This document shows, piece after piece, positions 1-10,681 of a stretch of 64,000 nucleotides of DNA. The translations under genes and the position numbers were made by a program. A model generated the notes under the pieces. The model was not told where the DNA came from and made no database searches. It saw only the letters and a list, made by a program, of their open reading frames with translations. The stretch's first letter is position 1; every line of letters starts with the position of its first letter. Origin of the DNA: Actinophytocola algeriensis (GTDB lineage Bacteria > Actinomycetota > Actinomycetes > Mycobacteriales > Pseudonocardiaceae); contig NZ_JACHJQ010000015.1 in assembly GCF_014203735.1 (NCBI RefSeq), positions 32,801 to 96,800 of the forward strand, read 5' to 3'.

Positions 1-2
1 TG

Positions 3-1067
3 GACGGGCACACGGCCTTGCACCTCGACATGTTGGCCGCCGACCACGCCGACCTCCCCTACGGATCAGCTGCGGCTCAATCACCTTTGAGCCCCGCCGC
101 AGTGCTTCGCAGTGACGTGGGCGCGTTGGCAACCCTGATCACGATGCTCGCCGCGCCGTCTGCACAGAATCCCGAATATGGCGACTGGTCACTCGACATT
201 GTCATCGAGGTTCTACGGGTAGCGGAACTCCACCTGTTTCGACCGGGTGTGATCGACGACATCGTTACTTTGGGCCGGGACACCCTCGTCAGCCTGCTCC
301 ACGACATTGCCGCGTTCCTCGGGTTCACACCGCAGGACCTTGCCGGCTCGGCGGCATCTTGCATCGAACTCCTGCCCCAGGACCTCGACGACGAAACCGC
401 CATCGACTATCAATGGAGTGCGATCCTGTACGGCGGCGATCCTGAATGGATAGACACGGAGTTGCCGTACCGGATCGACACCACCGAGGATAGCGACGGG
501 CGGCGCCAAAGGGCCCTCGACCACATCGTCTCCGTGGCACTGTCCGACGACCCGATTGCGCTCTATGCGGCCGCCGTCCTCCTAGATCGGCTCGGAAGCG
601 GAAGCCCTTCGATGGTCGCCAACACCCTTCGGCCTCGACTTGCAAGCCTCGACTCCCGTAAGTTCATCAAAGCGCCGGCCACATTGTCCGCCCTCGTCTG
701 CAAACTTGACCCCAACGCAATCGCCGAACTCCAAAACTCCCACAATCCCGCAGTTCGGTGGGGAGTACTCGAGACCGTCACCCACCACGTGGTCTGCGAA
801 GGAGAGCCGGAAGCTCGGATCCTTCTAGAGTTGATGGCGAACGACCCGGACCGAACAGTTCGCTTCGCAATAGAGAATCATCTCAGGCAGCACGACACCG
901 AGTTCTCTGATGCCGTTGAAGAATTGATTCACACGAAGCTAACTGAGGCGGCGTCCTACTGGTCTTGCGTCGAATGCGGAGCGACATGCCAGCCCATGGC
1001 CTCACCAACATGCCAAAGTTGCGGAGAGAGTACTCAACCTTCCCTAACGGACGAGGTGACGGATTGA
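3..1067 (+). CDS. Hypothetical protein with C-terminal zinc-ribbon-like motif (5' end outside window)
   Basis: Function not recognised. The frame is open to the left edge of the window, so the gene probably begins upstream; the first possible start inside is a TTG at 18. The first residues read DGHTALHLDML, which resembles the start of an ankyrin repeat, but only this fragment is visible. The middle is rich in helical Leu/Ala segments and has a HEAT-like feel (for example NPAVRWGVLE and DRTVRFAIE, each following a short loop). The C-terminus carries two CxxC pairs (CVEC and CQSC, about 16 residues apart), a likely zinc ribbon. It stands alone; the next gene is on the other strand. Confidence 0.6.
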   Translation, partial: DGHTALHLDMLAADHADLPYGSAAAQSPLSPAAVLRSDVGALATLITMLAAPSAQNPEYGDWSLDIVIEVLRVAELHLFRPGVIDDIVTLGRDTLVSLLHDIAAFLGFTPQDLAGSAASCIELLPQDLDDETAIDYQWSAILYGGDPEWIDTELPYRIDTTEDSDGRRQRALDHIVSVALSDDPIALYAAAVLLDRLGSGSPSMVANTLRPRLASLDSRKFIKAPATLSALVCKLDPNAIAELQNSHNPAVRWGVLETVTHHVVCEGEPEARILLELMANDPDRTVRFAIENHLRQHDTEFSDAVEELIHTKLTEAASYWSCVECGATCQPMASPTCQSCGESTQPSLTDEVTD

Positions 1068-1376
1068 CGCTGAGAGAGAAGAGTCCCACCGATGTCGCGT
1101 TCGTAAACACGTTGACCTCACCGCGATGTCGTCACCTGACGGGCGCACAATTATCGCCAGCGACGACCACGCCCTCGCACCCGGTGATTAGACACCTTCT
1201 GCCTGCCCAGGCAACCGAAGATCGAACCAACTTAAACCCGATCTGACCTGCTAATTTTTTTCATTGTATTCGTTGCATCTGATCCCGTCTTGATGTCCGA
1301 TTGCCTGTAGACGGTTTGGGCGCCACCTCATCTGTCACCGTCAGCTCCTCCCGACTATGGTTTCTCCGGACATGCG
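1068..1376. other. Intergenic stretch, convergent gene ends, no gene seen
   Basis: About 300 bases between two convergent genes. A weak 6-bp inverted repeat (AGATCG at 1219-1224, CGATCT at 1239-1244) is followed about 10 bases later by a run of seven T (about 1255-1261). It could serve as a terminator for the plus-strand gene, but the spacing is not classical. The overlapping short open frames here look random. Confidence 0.4.
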
Positions 1377-4300
1377 TCACGTTCGGCGGCTGTACCGCCG
1401 CTCACCGCGTGGGCCGCGACGTTCCAGCAGGTCGCGTTCGTAAAGCGTGCGGAGCAGGTCCTGAGCGCGGTTCGCACTCACCTGCAACGCCTTGCGCACG
1501 TCGGCGTTGGTGATCGGCCGGGTCGCGGACAACTTCCATACCGCTTGTAGCTCCGGGTCGTCGAGGTCGGCGTCGAGTCGGTCCAGTCGCTCGGCCAGCA
1601 CGTATCGCGTGCCTCGACGCTGTCCCTGCTTGTCGAGCAATCCCTCGGCGACCAACGCCGCGAGCGTGCGCCGGGCCGAGTCGGCATCCACTGCGAGGAG
1701 GTCCCGGACCATCTCGTTGGTCAGTGTCCGCCGGCCAGCCTCGCGCAGTACCTGCGCGCGTTGGTCCGGGGTCGGCTGCGAAACCTCCGGTGTGCTGACC
1801 GACGGCACGTCTCCGGGCAGGACGTAGCGGGTGCCGCGGGTTTGGCCGATCCGTGCCAACAGCCCGGTCGACACCATGCGCGTCAGCACCTCCCGCGCTT
1901 CCGCGGTGGTTATGCCGTACTCCTCGGCTACCTGAACGGACGACAGCGGGTCGGCTTTGGCCAGCGTCGTCAATGATCTGGTGAGCTCGTCGGGTGTCAG
2001 GTCCGAACTCGACGGTAGCGGCGCGGTCGCCACGGGGTCACTGGCGACGGTGGTGAGCCGTACCGGCTCCACGGGCTTGATCTCGTCGGGTTCTGGCTCG
2101 TCCTGTGTGAGTTCGTCGGGCTGCGCCTTCGTCGTTGGGGTCCACGTCACCTGCGCCTCGCCGCCGGTGACGTCCATGGCCGTGGCGTGCGGACCGATGC
2201 GCAGGCTGTTGAGAGTGGGCCACAGCGACGACAGCGCGCGTTCCCGGTTCAGGTAGTACTGGGACTCGCGGACCCGCCAGAACGTCCAGCCGCAGCGCTT
2301 CAACTCCTGTTCGCGTTGGAGGTCCGCGATCCGTTGCTCTGGCGTGGTGTGGAAGGCATCGCCGTCGCATTCCACGGCCAGTTTGCCCGCCGCCCCGGTC
2401 ACCACCAGGTCGATCCGCCGTCCGTTGGCTTCCACCTGCGGCGTGACGTGGTAGCCGCGTGCGGTGATGTCGAGGAAGACCCGCTGTTCAAACAGTGAGT
2501 CGAACGGGGCCTGCCGGACATCGGGCGAGACGTCGGTGAGCACCGGTGGCAGCGGGGCCGAGCCCGTGCTCAGCATGTAGGTCAGCAGGGAGCGACGGAG
2601 GTCTTTCGTGCGCAGCAGGTCGGCGGTGACGGAATGGAACAGCCAGAGCTGGTCCTGCGCCCTGGACGCGGCCACGTTGAACCGGCGGCGGAACTCGTCC
2701 CGGGTCAGCGACGCGAAGTTCTGTTCCGGGGCCACGACCAGCGACAACCACACCACGTGCCGCTCGTCGCCCTGGAAGTCCGGTGGTGTGCCGACGCGGA
2801 AACGTCGCTGCTCCCGGTCCTCGGCACTCATCCGCGCGCCGATCTCCGCGGTGATCAGGTCAACCTGGGACTGCCCCTGAAGCACCACGACACCGAACGT
2901 CTTGCCGTCGTATGCCGGGTCGTCGAGGCAGGCCAGCACGGAGTCGGCGATGGCCTGCGCTTCCACCGGGTTGGTCAATGTGGCGTTCTGTCCCTCGACG
3001 TAGGCGCCGCTGACATAGGTAGTCCGCAGCGGGGGCAGGCGATCCGCGCCGAACTGCCTCACCGGAACGAGCGGGGCGTCGAGGTAGAACTCGTTCGACG
3101 ACCAGGCGATGATCTCCGGCATGCACCGGAAGTGCTCGCGCAGACGGACCATCTGCCCGAAACGGGAACGCAGCATCGAGAAGATGCTGGACTTCGGCGT
3201 GAGGTCCGCGCGCAGGTATTGCGGCACGTCTGGCAGCTCGGTGTCCAACCGCTGGAAGATCGGGTCGAGCGATCCGGCGCCGATCTCCGGCGGAGTGCAC
3301 TGCTTGTCGTCGCCGACCACGATCACCCTGGGCGCCAGCCAGAGCAGAAAGCTGCTGGTCAGCTCCGCCTGACTGGCTTCGTCCACGATCACCACGTCGA
3401 ACGCGTTGGGTTCGGCAGGGATCGACGCGAGCACCTGCTGCACCGGCATTACCCAGGCGGGTACGGCCTCCTGGGCGACGACCATGGCCTGCCGCGCCGC
3501 CTGCCGGAACTTCTCCGCGTACTTGCCAGTGCCCTTGCCGACGTTCGACATGGCCGACCGGTAGCTCTGCAACGCCTGCACCTGGCGGGCACTCATCCGC
3601 TCCATCGAGGCCTTCCAGGCCTTCGCCGCCGCGAGGTCGGCGGTAAGCACTGCCAGGTCACTCACCGTCGACGCCAGCTCGGCGTCAAGCTGGTCCTCCA
3701 GCCCGTGCTGGGCTCGTTCGTCGAGCCACGTCCTGGCGCACGCCCACGCCCACGCCGGCGACCACCGCGCGAGCCGCGTCTGCCAGTCCGGGTCGTCCGG
3801 CGCCGCAGCCAGCATGGTGCGCAGTTCGGGCGCGCTGTCGGTGAGGCGCTGGTCGAGTTCGTCACAGACGAGCTGGTCGCGCTGCTGCGTTCGGGCATGT
3901 TCGAGCGCAGCCAGCGCCTCGGCGTAGCGAGCCACGTCCATCGCCCGGATCGCGTCCGCCACAGCGGTCAGCTCCGGCGGTCGTGCGGAGGCGGGCAACA
4001 GGGCGAGTACCTCGTCGGCGGTGCGGTCCAGCTCGGCCTGCGCGAGAGCGGCCCGCATACTGTCCGCGACGGCACTCGTGACCGAGCCGATCAGGTCCAG
4101 GTGGTCGATCGACGTCAGCGGAGGCCGGGTCGTTGCCGGCAGAACAGACAGGGGTTTCGCGAGCTCACTGCCAGCGGCGAGCACCGCCGCAACCAGCGCA
4201 CAGGTGTGGCGAACCTGCCGGAGGCGTTCGACCAGGGAGCCGCGATCCAGATCCATCGGAATGGTCAGGCCAAGAGGCGCGAACGCCATCGCGAGGGTCT

Positions 4301-6547
4301 TCGCTGCCGCCAGGACCCGCAGGTGCCTGGCCGCCACGGTGGCCGTCTCACTGGTGCTGGGCACCACGCCCGCGACCGTCACGGCCCCGGCCAGCGCCTC
4401 CACGTCCTTCTGCTCGACGCCCTTGAACATCTTGCGCGACTGCCCACCAGATGAGAGATAGGTGGCGAACCGCTCGAAGACGCCGGCACCAACCTCGGGG
4501 TCGAGCGCAGGCGACACCGTCACCTGCACGAAACCGGCATGCTGGTCGTGCGAGATTGCTTCGTCGACGAGCGCGAGTTGCCCGGTCGCGCGCTGCCACA
4601 GGTGCATCGAGGTGCCGGCGAGCAACGAGTTCGTCAGCTGAGTTGCCCACGCGGCATCGGTCGGTGCGGCCCGCAGGGCGGCGGTGGCTTCCGCCACCTG
4701 CCTGCAGGCCATGTCGAGGTCGTACAACACCTGGCCAGGCAGCTCACCCAGGACGGCGACCAGACCGCTGCCATCGGTGGCCCGCACGGCATCACCGCGG
4801 ACGATGACCTCGATCTGCTTCGCCAGCCACGTCTCGGCCGGAAGGGCATTAGCCCTGGGCATCCGCTGATTTCGGCGGGACCGGCGTTGGTCGCTCGCGG
4901 TACGCAGCAGGTCCACCAGCTGGCGGACCTCGCCCGCCGACAGTGGTTCTGGCCCGGAGACCTGCCCGGGAATCCAGCCGTCGATCTCGGCGTTCGCCGC
5001 GGCCTGCCGGGCGATGTCGGCGAGCGTCCCGCGGTAGCCGGGAGCGATCTCGGGATGGTGATAGGTCTCCGACTCGCGCAGTGCCCGGATGTCCTCGACG
5101 ATCCGGCTCTTCCTGGCACGAGCCTCGGCGCGACGCGCGGTCAGATCGGCAATGCGGCGCGTCGCCGCCTGCGGGTTGAAGTCGGTCTTCGCACCGGCCA
5201 GCGCCGCGACACTGCGCGCCAGGTCGGAATTTCCTTTGGCCGACGCGTCGGTGAGCGAGACACACAGGTCCTGCATCTGCGTCGGCAGCTTGTCCCGCAG
5301 CACTCGCAACGCCTGCGCCTTCTCGGCGGTCACCAGGATCCGCTGGCCGCGGGCCAGCAGGGCACTGACCAGGTTGGCGATGGTGTGTGTCTTACCGGTG
5401 CCGGGTGGACCCTCCACGACGACGCCGCTGTCACCGCCGAGCCGATCGATGATCTGTGCCTGGTCTTCGTTCGCGGGTAGCGGGAAGAGCGGGTCCTCGG
5501 TCAGCGCCGCCGAGCCGACCCCACCAGTGCGCTCCAGCCACGCCAGCCGGTCCGATGGCTCGATGGCCTCCACGAGCTGGGCAAGTCCGAGCGGTACCGG
5601 GTGTCGTCGCTGTCGAGGGACCGGGTGATCGCGTCGTAGAACTCGCGCAGTGCGAAGGCGCCACGTCGCCTGGCCACGAGCGCCGGGGCGAAACCGAGCT
5701 GGGTGACCTGCCCCGTCGGCACTGTCCATTCGTCGCTCACGGTGTGCCCGGCCAGCAGGGCGCGGCCTGCCCATTCTTTGAGGTAGGCGACAGCAGCCGG
5801 GTCCAACGGGGAGGACACCGTCTCAAGCAGGCGGTCACGCAGGACCGCGGTCCCGCTCTGGTCGAACAACGCGAGGCCGGCCAGCACTTCCTCGGCCTCG
5901 AGGCGGACCGCGCTCTCCGGCATCAACGCGCACACCATGGCACCTGAGTGCGGATCCTGCTCAACGCTGACGGCCTGGGTGAGCAGATGTATCCGAACGC
6001 CGGCCTCGCCCTGTTCACCGGGCGCGTGCAGCAGCCCCGCGGCGACGACGATCTCGATCGACTCAGGACGTTCCTGCGCGATCCGGTGCAAGTCGAACAG
6101 TTTCTGAAACAGTTCGGCTCGCGGCCGCCGCAGGCGCTCCTCTGCCGCCCAGGGCCGCCAGGCGGCCATCCAGGTCGAGAACTGCCTGGTCACTTCGGGG
6201 TGCTCGGTGATAGAGCTGGGCCGGTCCGCTCTCCCGAGAAGCACGCTCTCCCGCAGTGCCGGTTCGTCAAGCGACCCCGGAGAGTGGTCGATCCAGGGTA
6301 CCACGACGCGCGGACACGGCGGCTCGGGGTCGCGCCGCACCCGCACAGCACGCAGGATCTCGTCTCCCGGTTCCACCGCGGTACGCACCGGGAGATGCTC
6401 GGCCGCGTCCGCGAGCAGCAGCATCTCCTCGTAGTTGGTGATCGACCGAATCGGTCGCGTCTTGGCGACGGCGAGCTGACGCAGCACACCCATCAACCGA
6501 CGAACCTTGTCGCGCAACACCGGGTCATGTTCAGGAAGCTCGACCAC
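1377..6547 (-). pseudogene. SF1 helicase with Vsr-like nuclease domain and three winged-helix repeats, frameshifted
   Basis: A protein of about 1,720 residues read in two frames. The N-terminal part runs from a GTG at 6547 to near 5594; from there the coherent reading continues one frame over to 1377. Inserting one C near 5594 joins ..DDTRY to PLGLAQLVEAIE. The helicase part has Walker A GPPGTGKT (about 5388-5411) and a DEASQA Walker B, typical of Upf1-like SF1 helicases. Near 2270-2530 is a Vsr/DUF559-type (MTES_1575-like) nuclease fold with RIDLVV, ECDGD and GWTFWRVRES motifs. The C-terminus has three consecutive winged-helix units, two of them ending in RGTRYVL. The helicase-plus-Vsr architecture is known from bacterial defence proteins; a defence role here is inferred. 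The shift may be a true lesion or a homopolymer sequencing error. Confidence 0.8.
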
Positions 6548-6749
6548 GGGAACCTCGTTCTTGCCGTGCGGATGATGGGCGTTGCCGGATTGGCACTCCC
6601 TGCCTGCATCGTCGAGTCAGTACACAAACGTCACACGCGTGCGCGGGATTCGTCCGAATGGACTAACCGCCCTGAGATCGAGTGAAACGCCGTCCGGTCA
6701 TTCGACGACGTATCCCGTCGTAAACCCGAAGCACAGGTGAGGGAGCGGA

Positions 6750-7409
6750 GTGCAGCTTCTGGTTGGCGCCAAACTCAAGGACAAGCGCCGTGATGCGTGG
6801 CTGGCATCGTTGGCTCCGCAACTCCACCCTGGCGAGCAGGTGCTGGCCCTCGTGCCCAACAGCCTTCTACGCCCGCTGTGTAACGGGCTGGCCGTGACCA
6901 ACGCCCGCATCCTCGCCTTCTACAGCGCCGAGGTCGAACACAACGGCCCGAAACTGGAGGTCTCCGCGAGCGACCTTGCCCGCGTGGAGATCAACCTCCG
7001 CCGCGGCAGCTGTTACCTCATCGCCCACCGCCGCCATGAGGGCGAACTGGTGCTCGCCTCGGTCCACAAACAGGACGCCACCATGGTGCGTCAGACCGCC
7101 GAACAACTGGTCATGACCAGCGCCCCGACCGACATGCAGACCGCCGCAGTAGCGCAAGCCGTCCAGGAGCCGACGCGACCAAATCGGTGGAACCAGGCAG
7201 AGGTAAGCCACGCACCGAATGAGAAGACCTGGCCGCGGACAAGGACCACCGGGGCCAAGCCGCCGACAGCGCGCCCGCCGGCGTCAGATCAGAGTTCACT
7301 CATCGATGAGCTCTCCAAACTGGCCTTCCTCCACCGGCAGGGAGTGCTCACGGACGCCGAGTTCGCCGCGGCCAAACAAGCCGCGATCGACCGACAGGCA
7401 AGCACGTGA
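6750..7409 (+). CDS. PH-like and SHOCT domain protein
   Basis: A 219-residue soluble protein. Residues about 10-120 look like a bacterial PH (YokE-type) domain: predicted beta strands such as GLAVTNARILAFYS and GSCYLIAHRRHEGELVLASV. Residues about 183-218 form a SHOCT module (SLIDELSKLAFLHRQGVLTD..FAAAKQA), a short helical oligomerisation domain usually found at protein ends. A Pro/Arg/Thr-rich linker joins them. The GTG start is preceded by a purine-rich GAGGGAGCGGA. It lies 200 bases from the divergent helicase gene. PH-SHOCT proteins are common in actinobacteria and mostly of unknown role. Confidence 0.75.
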   Translation: MQLLVGAKLKDKRRDAWLASLAPQLHPGEQVLALVPNSLLRPLCNGLAVTNARILAFYSAEVEHNGPKLEVSASDLARVEINLRRGSCYLIAHRRHEGELVLASVHKQDATMVRQTAEQLVMTSAPTDMQTAAVAQAVQEPTRPNRWNQAEVSHAPNEKTWPRTRTTGAKPPTARPPASDQSSLIDELSKLAFLHRQGVLTDAEFAAAKQAAIDRQAST

Positions 7410-8040
7410 ACGACCTGCTCGTATGTCCGCCGCAGCGGAGCGGGTCTGAGGTGGTTCCTAGAGGGATCAAGCCGAGCGAACGAACACCAGCTTGTCCGCG
7501 AGTGTCATCTCTGCGGACGTCAGGTCGTCAGACGCTCGCCGCCGTTCGCACCGCCAGTTCGGCGGTAACGCCGCGGCACCTGAGACCAGAGAACGCGTTC
7601 CGGTCGGCTGATTGCATACGGGGCGCCACCTTCCAGAGCGCTATCTGGATCTCCTTGACCTCAGCCCGGGCGCAGCCGGAGTGACCAATCGCCCAATTGT
7701 GCTGGCGCTGGCCCACCAGGCCGCCCCCACCCGTCTCCGGGGCATCAGGTCGTGTTCGTCCAGGCACTTCGCATTCGTGCTGAACCGAGTTCCGGCTCAG
7801 GTCGGCAACGTCTACGGTGGCCACCCCATCAACGGGCGAGTGATCCGAGTAGCCGAGCTCAACCCGGCAATCGGGCCTCTTGTGACTCCAGGTACCGGCG
7901 GAGTAGCTGGCCCGACCACAGTCACGGCGGTAGCGGCCAACCGGTCTAACACAGCCACTCGGCCGACATCAAAAGGCGCTGGGAAGGTCCCATTCTGGGA
8001 AAATCCTGGGACGGCGAACCCTGGTCCTATGTGGACGTCG
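7410..8040. other. Long intergenic stretch without a supported gene
   Basis: About 630 bases between the SHOCT protein and the integrated element. Several open frames of 60-150 codons exist on both strands (the longest at 7612-8064 on the plus strand), but none shows a recognisable motif, a ribosome binding site or convincing composition. It may be decayed coding DNA. I see no RNA gene or repeat in it. Confidence 0.4.
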
Positions 8041-8072
8041 AAAAGCGGCCGTCTACCTGCGTAAACGGCCGC
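8041..8072 (-). terminator. Probable original terminator of tRNA-Pro, now separated from the gene
   Basis: Inverted repeat GCGGCCGT (8045-8052) and ACGGCCGC (8065-8072), with a 12-base loop. Read on the minus strand the hairpin is followed by TTTT, a rho-independent terminator layout. It lies just past the truncated tRNA 3' half at attL, so it was most likely the terminator of the tRNA before the element inserted. Confidence 0.6.
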
Positions 8073-8075
8073 CTT

Positions 8076-8118
8076 GTCGGGCTGACAGGATTTGAACCTG
8101 CGACCCCTTGACCCCCAG
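8076..8118. repeat. attL: 43-bp direct repeat (truncated tRNA-Pro 3' half)
   Basis: Identical over 43 bp to 12068-12110. It covers the anticodon loop, T arm and acceptor 3' strand of tRNA-Pro(GGG) on the minus strand, but the 5' half of the tRNA is absent here. This is the left attachment site left by site-specific integration. Confidence 0.9.
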
Positions 8119-8215
8119 GACGTTGGAGTAGCCGTTTTGGCTGGTCAGACAGGGTGCACGGGTACCGCATGCCGTTCCCCGGAGAGTGCATCGTTCGAAG
8201 TCGCGCATGACGTGT

Positions 8216-8235
8216 GGTCCCCAAATGGTCCCCAA
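8216..8235. promoter_or_regulatory. Candidate integrase arm-type site, left
   Basis: GGTCCCC-AAAT-GGTCCCC followed by AA: a 7-bp direct repeat with an 11-bp period, about one helical turn. An almost identical copy (one mismatch) lies at 11954-11973. The two are 98 and 95 bp from the att repeats, so in the circular form they would flank attP symmetrically in the same orientation. This is the layout expected for tyrosine-integrase arm sites; binding is inferred. Confidence 0.6.
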
Positions 8236-8956
8236 GCCGATGCGCCCCCACCTGGTCAAACGAGGCCGTTGGTGGCTGCTCGTCGCGAACGAGTTGGTCC
8301 TCCTCGTCGGGTTCCTCGGCGCCGACGATCCGTCATCCGGCCGACCTGACAACACACCCCGCCGTTCCGGGTGAGCACGGTGACATCCGAGAGGGCGGGA
8401 TCAGGGTCGATTCCGCGGCTCACTTCGTCGCCCTGCGCATCCTGTTCGGCGTCCCTCTCCCCCACTTCCTGACCTCCATCGACGGCGCCCTTCTGCGGCG
8501 GGTGGAGGACGCCAGTTGCTGCCCATGCCTGGGTGAGTTCGTGGTGCGGCCAGAGGACGAGCTGACTGGGGCTGACGTGGTGACGCATGGCTGCCCTCCT
8601 GGAGGTGGCCTGGTGTGGTCCGTTCCTTCGCACTGGCCGTCGGTTAGCGCCGGGTCGTCGACGTCAAGGGTGGGCGTAGCCCATCGGCGTAGCCGACGCG
8701 ACGGAGGAGCGCCCTTGATGGCGGCGGGCCGGTGTTAAAGGATCACCGGCTGTTCGAGGGGACGGCCGCGGCGAGTCGCTGGTGCCATGCTCGGGGTGCT
8801 GGGTGGCGTCGCTTGTGGGTGGCGGGCGGCGGCCGTGAGCGGAGCGGCAGGCCGTCCGCCCGCGCGGCGCGCTTGCGCGCCGCCTTGATCCCATAGAGCC
8901 GGATTCGGCAGTGAAACACTTTCGATGTTCACAGCGACTGCCTGGACATGCCCGGT

Positions 8957-8962
8957 TATAGT
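8957..8962 (+). promoter_or_regulatory. Candidate -10 box of the integrase gene
   Basis: TATAGT lies six bases before the GTG at 8969, so transcription would begin at or next to that codon. This points to a leaderless message starting at 8969 rather than at the ATG at 8948, which has no ribosome binding site. No good -35 element is visible. Confidence 0.4.
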
Positions 8963-8968
8963 GCGGAC

Positions 8969-10681
8969 GTGTCTGAAGAGGACGTGCCGTCGTTTGGCGT
9001 TATTCGCATGCGCGGCGGACGGTACGAACGACACGGCCTGCCGCTAGAGGCAGCAAGCGAGCTTCAACGGTACGAGCATCTCGTGATCCGAGTAGCTCGG
9101 GCCCTCTACATGCGGCAACACCCGCAACGAAGGCGGTCGCCGCGCGGCTTCACCACCTCCGTAATTCTGCGTCTTACCGCAGTACAAGAGGGCAGTGTGA
9201 TACCTGTACTCCGTCGTGACGAGTTCTTGACTCAGGACGCACTTATATCACCTCTATATGACTACTTCGACCAGGCCCGACTAGCCATCAATCAGGCCCT
9301 AGGCGAACTGGAATCAAATAACAATCTCGGCGGTTCGTTTCCGGTTGAGTGCATAAAGGACTTTGCCGCTTTCGGCAGAAGTCTTCGCGAAGACGAGCGC
9401 ATCGAGTTCTCCAACGATGGTACCAATCCCGTTCGTTTCAGCCACAACACTCGCCGTCGTCTCCAGGAGATTGCCCAGCTAGATCTCATCGATGTAGAGA
9501 CTGCCATACAAGGACAAGTCACCGGGCTACGTTCAGATCCACGGCAGTTCGATTTTGTAGTATCGCCCACAGGACGAAAACTTCTAGGCTCGTACCAGAA
9601 TGCCGAGGTATGGGACGACCTTCGCGCCTTTCAGGGATTCGCTGAACGAGCACCCATGGTCTCGCTCTCCGTAGTCGCAGCACAGTCTCTAGATGGAAGT
9701 ATTCGATCAATATCGAACGTTCTCAATGTAGAACCCGCCCTGCCTGCGGAATGGGCGGATCGAATTAAATACTTGGCTGACTTGGAAGATGGCTGGCTTG
9801 ACGGAAGCGGCCTGGCACCAAGCAGCGTCGCCCTCGATAAGACAGAGGAGATTCTCCTCGCATGCGTTGATGAGAATGTTCCCCGCCCTGGGATATATCC
9901 CACGGAGAGCGGCGGCTCATTGCTTGAGTGGCCAGAAGTTTGGAAAGAAGTTGAGCTTGAAATCCTCAATAATGGCGACGTGTTAGCTCGGGTGATTTCA
10001 AAGATAGACGATGCGGATCGCCGTGAACGCTATCAAGTTAGCGATCTCGCTCTGCCCGACTGGCACACGCTGACCCGGCTCGCTGACGCGCTGGTCGCCA
10101 ACTCGTCCGGCGAGTACCGGGGCTGGGGTGACGTGGTGCTGTTCGCCGCCTGCACCGCCGCGCGCATCGGGGAGGTGTCCGGCTGCCGGGTGAAGGACAT
10201 CGACACCGACGAGTGGACATGGACCGTCCGGCGCCAGACCACCCCCTCCCCCGGCGGCCTCGCCGACAAGGGAACGAAGGGCAAGCGCGCTCGCACCGTG
10301 CCACTGATCGAAGAGGTTCAGGAGTTGGTTCAGCAACGGATGGCGGACGTCGACCGTGACCCTGAGGCTCGGCTGTTCGTCGGGCCCCGGGGCGGCCGAA
10401 TCACGACGGCCGTACTCCGGGACGCGACAAGGTGGGATGACGTGGTGGGCAAGCTCGGCTATGAGCACCTGCGACGACACGACCTGCGACACACCGGCCT
10501 CACCTGGATGGCCGACGCGGGCGTGCCGGTGCACCACCTGCGCAAGATCGCCGGACATGGATCGCTGACCACAACACAGCAGTACCTGCACCCGGATCGC
10601 CAGTCCGTCACCAATGCCGGGGACCTGCTGTCCAGGCACCTGCGGGCACCGCGCCGCGCGAACCTGCGGGCAGTGCAGTGA
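8969..10681 (+). CDS. int: Tyrosine recombinase (element integrase)
   Basis: About 570 residues, larger than usual. The C-terminal third is a complete phage-integrase catalytic domain: the first Arg in TAARIGEVSG, the HxxR box in RRHDLRHTGLTWM, the second His in AGHGS and the nucleophile Tyr in TTTQQYLHPD. It would catalyse integration at tRNA-Pro and, with a helper, excision. The N-terminal two thirds match no family I recognise; they should hold arm- and core-binding domains. Codon use changes abruptly near 10040: before it are AT-rich codons (ATA, AAT, TTA), after it the strongly GC-rich use of the host. Start: GTG at 8969 (candidate -10 just upstream); an in-frame ATG at 8948 is the alternative. 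Confidence 0.88.
   Translation: MSEEDVPSFGVIRMRGGRYERHGLPLEAASELQRYEHLVIRVARALYMRQHPQRRRSPRGFTTSVILRLTAVQEGSVIPVLRRDEFLTQDALISPLYDYFDQARLAINQALGELESNNNLGGSFPVECIKDFAAFGRSLREDERIEFSNDGTNPVRFSHNTRRRLQEIAQLDLIDVETAIQGQVTGLRSDPRQFDFVVSPTGRKLLGSYQNAEVWDDLRAFQGFAERAPMVSLSVVAAQSLDGSIRSISNVLNVEPALPAEWADRIKYLADLEDGWLDGSGLAPSSVALDKTEEILLACVDENVPRPGIYPTESGGSLLEWPEVWKEVELEILNNGDVLARVISKIDDADRRERYQVSDLALPDWHTLTRLADALVANSSGEYRGWGDVVLFAACTAARIGEVSGCRVKDIDTDEWTWTVRRQTTPSPGGLADKGTKGKRARTVPLIEEVQELVQQRMADVDRDPEARLFVGPRGGRITTAVLRDATRWDDVVGKLGYEHLRRHDLRHTGLTWMADAGVPVHHLRKIAGHGSLTTTQQYLHPDRQSVTNAGDLLSRHLRAPRRANLRAVQ

Larger units (their letters stand above)
8119..8968. other. Left part of the element: no confident gene
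   Basis: About 850 bases between attL and the integrase. Open frames occur on both strands (8214-8738 plus, 8256-8633 minus), but none resembles an excisionase, regulator or other known product. It holds the left arm site (8216-8235), an imperfect inverted repeat with TCAAGGG at 8664-8670 and CCCTTGA at 8712-8718 enclosing two GGCGTAGCC copies, and the integrase promoter. Confidence 0.4.

Noticed and set aside
1251..1261. Strong rho-independent terminator
   Set aside because: The T run is not adjacent to a stable hairpin; the nearest inverted repeat is weak and about 10 bases away, so it is only noted.
2634..4454. 606-codon plus-strand frame
   Set aside because: Antisense shadow of the helicase gene; Arg/His/Gly-rich with no domain.
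7612..8064. 150-codon plus-strand open frame upstream of attL
   Set aside because: No motif, no ribosome binding site, overlaps the tRNA terminator hairpin; looks like a chance frame in GC-rich DNA.
8214..8738. 174-codon plus-strand frame inside the element, tested as an excisionase
   Set aside because: Starts inside the arm site and shows no helix-turn-helix or charged Xis-like pattern; a minus-strand frame of similar size overlaps it.
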